Assembly: GCA_009599575.1 (NCBI GenBank)
Contig: VWND01000012.1
Coordinates: 744,001 to 808,000, forward strand
Length of the DNA stretch: 64,000 bases
Origin: Blumeriella jaapii
Lineage: Eukaryota > Ascomycota > Leotiomycetes > Helotiales > Drepanopezizaceae
Direction of reading: 5' to 3'
The notes under the pieces were generated by a model. That model saw only the letters and a list, made by a program, of their open reading frames with translations. It did not search any database and was not told where the DNA came from. The position numbers were made by a program, and so were the translations under genes. This document shows, one piece after another, positions 56,456 through 64,000 of this stretch. Positions within the stretch are counted from its first letter, which is position 1. Every line of letters starts with the position of its first letter.

Positions 56456-58250
56456 AAGCTTTTTATTATTGTAAAAAGTGTACAAAGCTTTTTTGGTTTT
56501 TATAACTTTTACCGACGTTTTATTCGAAACTACGATATAATTGCAAAACCTTTGATTTATTTAACCAAAGCTAACGTTTTTTACAATTTCATTTTTAAAT
56601 ATTAAAAAAGTTTCGACTTTTTTATATTAGCTTTTATTATTATATCAGTTTTATAATATTACAGGCAAGATTTTTCTTGTATATTAAAAATTAACGCTTC
56701 CGACGGCGTAGTAGCTTTTATGCTTTCGCAATTTTATAATAACGATTGGCTTTTAATCGTTTATTTTAGTAAAATTATAATTTTCGCAAAATTAAACTAC
56801 GTCGTATATAACAAAGAAATATTCGCAATTATAAAATCTCTAGGCAATTTTCGTATTAAACTAATTAATTTAATTTATTAAATTAAAATTATTACTAATT
56901 ATAAAGCTTTGGAATATTTTATAATTTTTAAACTTTTAAACGTTCGATAAGCACGCTAAGCCGAGCTTTTCGCCGATTACAACTTTTTTATTACGTACAG
57001 ACCAAGTAAACATAATTTTTTGACTAACGCATTAATATATCGTACGAGCGAATTCGATCGCTAAAACTTTTTTAAACGCATTCAGCGCTTGCAAATCTTT
57101 TTTCGAGCAAATTAAATCGATTATCGCTTTTTAATTAAAAAACTTCGATTTTTTACGGCTTTCGAAACAGTTGTTTTTATCGTTGAAATAACTGATTTTT
57201 TTTTCGCATTTCGTATCGTTGATTAAATTTTTTATACTAATCGCACAGCTAACAGTCTGATAGCCTTTCGAAAAAAAGCTGTACGAAACGCTACGAAAAA
57301 AAACGACGATAATAATATTTTATATATATTTAAACGCGATTTTTATTATTATATTACGGTCGTTTAATAATACCAAACGTCGATTATTTTCGTTTGGCCT
57401 TTATACGAAAAGTGTACGACCAGATTTTCATCGCTTATTTTAGCGTTCGCAAAACTACGCAATTGCTTTCGAACCAATATTATTAGCGAGGTATAAACAG
57501 TTTTCGTAAAATAATACTATATCGCAATTGCTACGTTTATCGAAAAAGTTTTATTTTAAAAAATAAGCGTCCCGGCTTTTTTCAGCTTTTTTCTGTTTTT
57601 AACCATTTTTGGAAATACGTTATGATAGATTTTTACAGCTTTAATAAAAACAAATACGATTACGATAACGTGTTCGTAATAATAAATCGTTTTTCTAAAT
57701 AAGCAATTTCGATTTTTTGTTATAAAAATATCGATGCTCGAAGCTTCGCCAAATTGTATATATTTCACGTGTATAAATATTTTGGCTTTTTAAAAAATAT
57801 TATTAGCGATCGTGGCTTTTAGTATTAGTCTACCTTTTGGTTTGAATTAAATAAAATACTCGGTACGTAATTAAAGCTTTCGATAGCCGCTTATTTTGAA
57901 ACCGACGGTCAAACCGAAATTTATAATTAATATTTGCAAAAACGCTTTCGACTTTTCGTAAATTTTTATTAAAACGATTAAAACGAATTTTTTTTAATAA
58001 TAAATTTCGTTCAAATGATTTTTTTTTACGAAAATTTAAATGGCTTTTTATCTTTTGAAATTATATACGATTACACTTTTTATATTAATTAAAACTGAAA
58101 GCTCGATATTTTCTTTTTTTTTAATCTTTTATATAAGCTAAACGCAAACGAAGCTCGTGCGTACGCTCGCCGTTATTACGACGCTTAAAACTTCGCTAAA
58201 TCGCATTTTTAATAAACCTACGATAAAATAAAAAAAAATGCGAATAAATT
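56455..58250 (+). pseudogene. Degenerate RNase H and integrase of A5
   Basis: RNase H near 56690-57060 (INASDGVVAFMLSQF; first Asp is Asn). Integrase region includes RKKAVRNATKK, YGRLI, and the core remnants as in A2. Minus-strand open frame 57556-57768 is a shadow. Confidence 0.8.
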
Positions 58251-58269
58251 TCGCCGCGCGATCGATTTT

Positions 58270-58821
58270 AACGTTAGCGATTACGTATGGCTCGATATAC
58301 GTTTATTTCCGATTTTCCGGCTTTTTCGCAAATTCGACAATTTTACAAACGGCCTTTTTAAAATTATAACCAAAATTTTCGATAACGTTTTTAAATTAAA
58401 CTTTTCCAATATTATAAACGTATATTTAGTTTTTTACGCTAATCGACTGCGTAAAACAGCTGACGACGCGCTTTTAAATCAGATTAATTTAATTTTTAAA
58501 TTTATTAATATAATTAATAAGCTTAAATACGAAATCGAAAAATTAATCGCTTATCGAATGCAACGAAAAACCTTTTAATACAAAGCTTTTTAAATAAGCT
58601 TAAATAAAAATCTTACGTAGTATTCCGCGTTTGATTTTATATATGTTTTTTTAAAAATGCGCGATTTTTATTTGGCGTATAAAAAGCTTTCCGGTTTTTT
58701 TGCAAAACTTATAAATTGGCTAAAAACGTATTCCGAAGATTTAAATTCGTACGATTATTTAAATAGCGACGTATTAATAAATAAAAGCTTGAAAGCGCGC
58801 TTTTTTCGGACGGGGAAATAA
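58270..58821 (+). pseudogene. Integrase C-terminus with chromodomain-like tail, A5
   Basis: Colinear with 28940-29477: NGLFKIITKIF-like region, then KYEIEKLIAYRMQRKTF followed by a stop and later AFDFIYVFLK. The stop codon TAA abuts the 3' LTR. Confidence 0.76.
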
Positions 58822-59088
58822 TATAACGATTTATTTTTTTGTTACCCCTCGTGTTATTCCAGCAATTACGTATAGCTGCAAGCTTCCTGGTTTTCTGATA
58901 AGTCTTTTTATCAATTGTGGAAATTATTTATATATATAAAGCTTTTTTTTTAGCAATTTCTGCTTTTTGCAATTGTTGATTTTAAATAAATATTTTTGTT
59001 ACAAAACCAAAAGCTCGTTTTTTATACTATATAAACACGGCGACCAGTTGACTGATTTCCCAGCCCTCCGACTGATTAGATCGTTACA
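58822..59088 (+). repeat. 3' LTR of A5
   Basis: 267 bp, TATAACGATTT to ATCGTTACA. Purine tract GGACGGGGAAA upstream. Confidence 0.92.
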
Positions 59089-59093
59089 AATGG

Positions 59094-59568
59094 TACGGCC
59101 CAGTTAAAATCGTCGATAAAAAAAAAAAAAAATTAAAAGCTTGATTTCCTCGCAGACTGGTTAATCCATCCAATTTTTCATTTATATTCGCTTCGAAAGC
59201 ATATTAGCAACTTTTTATTTGGCCAACGCCGTTCCGAACCAGCTTTTATTTAATTATTTTCCGAGCAAACGGAATAGAAAATCGAAGAAATAATAAGTTC
59301 CAGATTGTACAAAAAAGTATTGCAATATCAAATCAATTAGAAAAGCGCTGATAAAGATTTCGAATAATACTTTTGTTTTAACGCTATAACGGCCTTTTAT
59401 ATTTTTTAAGTATTTCACCGATCGCATCTTATCGTTAAAAGTCTTTTACGAGCGTTTTTCGTATAGCTGCAAGTTTATAACGAAAGCAGAAAAGATTATA
59501 TTAAATTAAAGAACGATAGACCTATAATCGCAATTGCGCGAACGCAGTTTTTCGAAAGAGGAAAATAG
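59094..59568 (+). pseudogene. Integrase C-terminus with chromodomain-like tail of B2
   Basis: Continues B2 after A5: WYGPVKIVD (the GPY/F-type motif), KLDFLADWLIHPIFHLYSLR, then after a stop KIEEIISSRLYKKVLQYQIN, stop at a former Trp codon, KSADKDFEQYF. The KIEEII..R...LQYxIxW pattern is chromodomain-like. The reading ends AIARTQFFERGK with TAG 59566-59568 touching the LTR. The purine tract GAAAGAGGAAAA overlaps the last codons. Confidence 0.78.
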
Positions 59569-59827
59569 TATTACGATCCTGGCCTGGCTAATGGTAGTTG
59601 TTAATTGTATAGGTGCCAGTGGTATAATTGCCGGTGATATTGGAATAAGGTTTGGGCACGGATTATTTCGGCCACTAGGCCTCGCGCTAAGTCACGTGAC
59701 CTATAAGCGCAACCTATTGTATATAAAATTCGCGACCCCGAGCATTTTAGCTCGGTGTTTTTTTTTTAATTTACATGCGTACCTTTTGGTCCATATCATT
59801 CTGATCACCCTTAAGCTAGCTGTGATA
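59569..59827 (+). repeat. 3' LTR of B2
   Basis: 259 bp, TATTACGATCC to CTGTGATA, equal in length to the split 5' LTR. It has GTCACGTGAC at 59691-59700, a TATAAAATT box and the hairpin at 59738-59755. Confidence 0.94.
59738..59770 (+). other. Hairpin plus T-run in the B LTR
   Basis: CCGAGC-ATTTTA-GCTCGG, a perfect 6-bp stem, followed by TG and about ten T. Identical in stem and loop in all three B LTRs (7708-7725, 29878-29895, 59738-59755). Confidence 0.72.
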
Positions 59828-59839
59828 TAAACTATTAGT

Positions 59840-61120
59840 TTATGTTTTTAAAAACCAAGCTTTCGATTATATTTTAGCCGACAGAAAACTATACAAAATA
59901 AAAAATAATATATATTAAAAACGCTTAATAATAAACAATAAAGCCGACAAGTTTCAAATTATAAAAAAAGCTTACGAAAAAATGTTTTATCAAAAAAATT
60001 AAAACTATTTATTACCGAATTAAAAACGATTTTTAATAAAAAAAATATTTCGAAAATTGCAAAGCTTTCGTTAAAAGCTGCATTTTTTGCTAAAAACAAA
60101 AGCTTAGCCGAAAAAAAAAACTTATTATATCCGACGTAGTTTTTTAATATTTAAAAAAAAATTAATTTCGACGTTATACGCGTATCGATCACCGATCGCA
60201 AATATACGTATTTTATATTCGCTATCGACGATCTGTTTGAATAATTTAAAAAAAAACTTTTTCGAAACGTTATTTTCGAAATTATAACGATTTTTTTTTA
60301 AAAAAACGTTATATATCGATACGGTTTGTTTAGCAAATTAAACGTCGATAATAAATCCGAAAACAAAAGGTTTATCGAAACTTTTATAAAAAAATACGGC
60401 ATTTAGCGCATTCAGATTTTAGCTTACAATTCGAAAAGCAACGAATTCGTAAAATAAAGTTATAAAAATATTTTTGACGGCTTTTCAAAAGCTATTCGAA
60501 AAGATTATAAGCGTTGATCGCGGAAATTTTCGAAAATGCTTTTTGTTATACGCATATATATATACGCTTTTATTAAAATAACCTTATTTTTCATTTAATA
60601 CGGCAAAAACGCGAAACTGCTTCTGGAAATAAAATGACTTATATAAAAGTTTTATAACGTAGTTAAAATAAAAACGAAAACGGATCTATTAATAATAAAT
60701 CTAAATAATTAAATTATCGCAATATAAATATATAAAAAATAATTTTAAAAACAAAAAGTATAAGAAGGCAGCTAAAAAAATCTGAAATAAAATTAAAATT
60801 TTAAAAAAAAGGCTAATTAAAAAAAAAATTGATTTTAATTTACGACGTTTAACGCGCTATTAATAAATCGGCCGATATTAAATTTAATTATAAATGGCTC
60901 GAACTTTACGAAATATACGAGGCCGAGTTAAATAAAAGCTATTATAAGCTTACGAAATTCGATAAAACAAAACTGAAAAAAACGTTCGCCGCCAACCGAT
61001 TAAAACGATTTTACAAAAAAAACCAGCAAATTTACTTTTTAAACTTTAATTTAAATAGCGACTTCGATTTTAGCGAATTCGACGACGACTCCGACCAAAG
61101 CGATTATATTTTTTAAAGAA
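59840..61120 (+). pseudogene. Degenerate integrase of C1
   Basis: Frame continues from 23274: AFDYILADRKLYKIKN, then the zinc-binding region, FVFYIRYRRS-like core with KLNVDNKSENKRFI, AYNSKSNEFVK and the C-terminal TTFNALLINRPILNL region. An acidic Ser-Asp-Asp tail lies near 61060-61110. Same order as C2 43950-45290. Confidence 0.8.
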
Positions 61121-61129
61121 AAAACCTTT

Positions 61130-61740
61130 TAAAAAGGTTTGAAAACAACCGAACGATAATTCTATTATTAAAAACACAGTTTAAATCGTAATTTTATTTA
61201 TAACCGAAAAAAAAAATGTATATAAAATTGTTTATTAATTATTCTATTATTTTTGTTATTTATTGTTTTTCTTTTTATTATATATAATTTTATTATTTTT
61301 GTTTTGGTTTATTTATATACAATTTAGTTATTTTATTTTATATATATTATTTATTTTTAAAACCTTTTTTATATTATTTAAAATATTTATTATACTTTTT
61401 TTTGTTTGATTATACTTTTGCTTACTAAAACAAAAGCTTTATATAAGTTTGAGCCGCATATCTGATATATTTATATTGCTCGTATATTTTACGAAAACAT
61501 TTTTTTATGCATTTTATTATTTGCTACTTTTTGCATTATTTATTTTTTTCGTTATTTTAAACGAATGCCTGTTTAAACAATTATAATTTATTAAAAAAAC
61601 AGCATGCGGATTTCCGTAACTTTCAAATACAAATATTTTATAATTCCCGTACTTTTTTCCAATTACTTTTTAATAATATAATATATTTTTTTAATTAACA
61701 AAACTATTAATATTATATCGTTTTTTAAACAAAGCGTTGT
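61130..61740 (+). other. T-rich spacer in C1
   Basis: About 600 bp of T-rich sequence matching 45291-45880 of C2. No domain seen. Confidence 0.5.
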
Positions 61741-64000
61741 TGAACCTAGCAAATTTATTTTTAATTTATTTTAAAACGGAGCTATTATACGCAATTTTTC
61801 CGAATTTAAGCAAATATATAATATCGCTATTTTAAATTAATGAACAGCTTTCGTAACATTTATAAAACAATTCGATATAATAACTGAAAACGTTAACGAA
61901 TTTTTATTCGATTACAAAAGCTTCGTTGAAATTAAATTCGTTCGCAAAAGCTTTAATTACGATAAATTTCTGCTGAATTACGATAACGTTTTAAAAGCTT
62001 TCGCCGAAGCAAAAAAAGCTCGAAATAATAAAAAAAAAGTAATAAACCGGGTTTTACGCTTTTTGCCAAATCAATAAAAAAAAAATATTTAAAAATACGT
62101 TTTTAGCAAAATCACCGATATTATTTTATTTCGGCATTTCGCTCGCTTTTTCGAAATTATTACTTTTATTAAAAAAAAAGTTTGGATATTAATCGCTTAT
62201 ATTTTTAAAGCGCAAGCTCTGAAAGCTAAGATTCCAAAAGCCCGCAGATTTATAAGCTTTTTATAGCTGTTTGCAAATTAATCGACGACGTTATATAATC
62301 GCTAAAAAAAATTTTAATCGGCTGCGAAAATTCAAATTTAATCTTTTTTCAAAGCAAAAAACTAAGCGTCGTTAAATACGGAATTTTTATATTAAAAAAA
62401 AAACGATATTATTTCGATATTTTAAAATTACGATAACGAAAAAAACGAAAAAGCTAATACTATTTTCGTTTAATTCGAAAAATTATACGCGGTAGCAATT
62501 AATATTTTAAAACAGCTAAAATTATTCGGCGATTTTTATTTTCAACTGTCGAAAACGAATCCGAAAACGAAATTAAAAGCGTAATAATAAACAACCGTTT
62601 ATTCGAATATAAAAAACTTATTATATTTATAAAAATAATTTCGAAAAAAATAAAAACAAAAAACGTAAAAAAGCGCGCCGTTATTTCCGAAACTTTTTTT
62701 ATTCGGAAAAAAAACTATTGGCGTCGCTAGCAAAAGAAATATTACGAAATAAAAACAGCCGGAAATCGACGCCGAATGATAATTTTTAAGCTAATTAACA
62801 AAAAACGCGACGATTTTATAAACTCAAATTTAAAAAACCCCGGTATTTCGAAAAAAAAAAATTTAAACGATTTTGAATTTAATTTTTCGAAATTAAATAC
62901 GCAAATATTAAAAACGCTTATTACGTTTAAAAACGTCGTATTATTATCGTTAATATTTCAAATTTTAATAAAAGCATTTAAAATTTCGATTATTATACGA
63001 TTCGACCGAAAAAGCTTAAAAAAAAATATCGAAATTATCGCGGAAAAAATCATATAAAAAGCATAAAATCAAATTATTTTATTTAAAATTTTCGTTTTCG
63101 ACGACGTTACGATTTAAAAATTTTATTTCGATATTTTTATATAAAAATCAAATAAATCCGTCAGCTTTTTTTTTTTTTCGAACGAAAACTAAACCAAACT
63201 TTTTTCGGAAAATTACAAATATAATACGCCGAAACAAATAAAAATTTTTTTTGAAAATAATAATTCGTTTTTATTCGAGTTTTTCTTCGCTGAAAAATTC
63301 CGATTTTTTAATTTTGTTTTTACGAATAACGTTAACGCCAAAAAAAACGGCAAATTCTATTATTTTCACGCACGCTGTTACGCGGCGTATTGCGATTTAA
63401 TTATAAAAAAAGTCGACGTTATCGGCTTTGCTAATCGATTCGCTGCTATTAAAAATTCGGATTACAACGTATTCGAAATTGATTTTAATAATTAATTTAT
63501 ATTCCGACGAAAAACTGCGAAAATTATTAAAACGCATATTAAAGCTTATTTAGGCTACGTAAATTTTAAAACAGACCCTAAAGCTTTCAGCGCGATTATG
63601 AAACTCGACTGAAACAAAAAAAAAAAAAAAAAGTAATAAATATTTTTGAAAACCGACTTTTTTAACTTTTCGACCGAAAATATATTTTAAAATCTATCTG
63701 AACTAAGCTGCGAATTCGTTAATTACGTAAAGTTTTACAACGGAAAAAACAAGCCATTATTGCATTTTATAAAAAAAAAATAGCTATATATAAATATTAT
63801 TTCCGATTAATCAAAACCTAAAAAACGCCTATAGCTTTTTTCGCTAATATATTATATAATCTTATTTAGCAAGCTTTTAAAATGAATTCCGGCTTTTATT
63901 TCGCTGTTTTAAATTTTCGGAATTCCGGAAACTACTGCTTCGTAGTTTATTTTAACGTTTCGATCGCTTTAAACTTCGCTGATTCCGATCGCATTACAAT
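61741..64000 (+). pseudogene. Extra (third) coding region of family C, copy C1 (cut by window end)
   Basis: Same reading as C2 45880-48140. Pieces include SFNYDKFLLNYDNVLKAFAE, then open piece 62776-63057 (FKLINKKRDDFINSNLKNP, FEFNFSKLNTQILKTLITF, ISIIIRFDRKSLKKNIEII), then NSDYNVFEIDFNN. The two copies show RIP-type differences, but the amino-acid order is shared. Function unknown. Confidence 0.6.
62723..62752 (+). repeat. 30-nt palindromic motif in the extra coding region of C1, decayed
   Basis: GTCGCTAGCAAAAG then ATATTACGAAATAA. Same place as 46869-46898; the right arm has lost its GC core. Confidence 0.65.

Larger units (their letters stand above)
52669..59088 (+). mobile_element. Family A Ty3/gypsy chromovirus-like element, complete copy A5
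   Basis: 6420 bp, LTRs 52669-52937 and 58822-59088, flanked by AATGG (52664-52668 and 59089-59093). It inserted in B2 between the integrase core and tail. Colinear with A2 and A4 throughout; the most heavily mutated of the three complete copies in the RT region. Confidence 0.95.
23275..59827 (+). mobile_element. Family B Ty3/gypsy chromovirus-like element, copy B2, complete but split by three insertions
   Basis: B2 consists of 23275-23317, 29752-32139, 49474-52668 and 59094-59827, about 6.36 kb net. Flanks in C1 are TAAAC on both sides (23270-23274 and 59828-59832). A4 split its 5' LTR, C2 its interior after the protease, and A5 its integrase tail. Rejoined pieces are colinear with B1 up to the point where A1 cuts B1. 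The two LTRs are each 259 bp. The order gag, protease, RT, RNase H, integrase, chromodomain-like tail is complete but broken by RIP. Confidence 0.92.
59828..64000 (+). mobile_element. Family C copy C1, second segment
   Basis: C1 resumes after B2 with the TAAAC duplication (59828-59832). It is colinear with C2 from about 43950 to about 48140 and leaves the window inside the extra coding region. Its 3' LTR is off the right edge. Confidence 0.93.

Noticed and set aside
1..64000. Mitochondrial or bacterial AT-rich origin
   Set aside because: No mitochondrial genes, rRNAs, tRNAs or bacterial operons; instead nested Ty3/gypsy elements with target duplications and RIP-type stops indicate fungal nuclear DNA.

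Overview
The whole window is a graveyard of nested LTR retrotransposons in an extremely AT-rich block, of the kind found in filamentous ascomycete fungi (Pezizomycotina) that practise repeat-induced point mutation (RIP). Reading frames are riddled with stops. The changes have the RIP pattern (C to T and G to A, so Trp, Gln and Arg codons become stops, Gly becomes Lys/Arg/Glu and Asp becomes Asn). All recognisable proteins are Ty3/gypsy Gag-Pol domains. I found no host gene, tRNA or rRNA. The species cannot be named from this sequence.

Four internal-sequence families were separated by comparing copies with each other. Family A is about 6.4 kb with 267-297 bp LTRs (TGTGACG...CGTCACA). It encodes gag, protease, RT, RNase H and integrase with a chromodomain-like tail. 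Family B is about 6.36 kb net with 259-276 bp LTRs (TGTTACG...TGTGACA), a CCHC gag and a chromodomain-like tail. Family C is about 11.3 kb net with 267 bp LTRs (TGTAAAA...TTTTACA after allowing for RIP). It has no chromodomain but carries a long extra coding region of unknown function downstream of integrase. Family D is 6.0 kb with 174 bp LTRs (TGTAAGGGG...CCCCTTGACA), a CCHC gag and a chromodomain. A solo LTR of a B-related family is also present.

Layout, left to right: A1 (minus, cut by the window edge) 1-2401; B1 (minus) 2402-7908; the distal part of A3 (minus) 7909-8535; A2 (plus, complete) 8536-15004; the rest of A3 15005-18977; C1 (plus) 18978-23274, containing a solo LTR at 19023-19234; the start of B2 (plus) 23275-23317; A4 (plus, complete) 23318-29746; B2 29747-32139; C2 (plus) 32140-36870; D (plus, complete) 36871-42878; C2 42879-49469; B2 49470-52668; A5 (plus, complete) 52669-59088; the end of B2 59089-59827; C1 again 59828-64000. 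These pieces tile the window completely.

The nesting gives the order of events. C1 is oldest and was hit by the solo-LTR parent, A3 and B2. B2 was then hit by A4 (inside its 5' LTR), C2 and A5. C2 was hit by D. A3 was hit by A2 and B1, and B1 by A1. Most junctions are confirmed by target-site duplications (AGTAT/AATAT, AAAAG, TAAAC, GTATA, TATTG, TTAT, AATGG). The most unusual signals are a 30-nt palindromic motif shared by families A and C at 12 places, the extra coding region of family C, preferential survival of C in CpG, and LTRs that escaped most of the RIP seen in the interiors.
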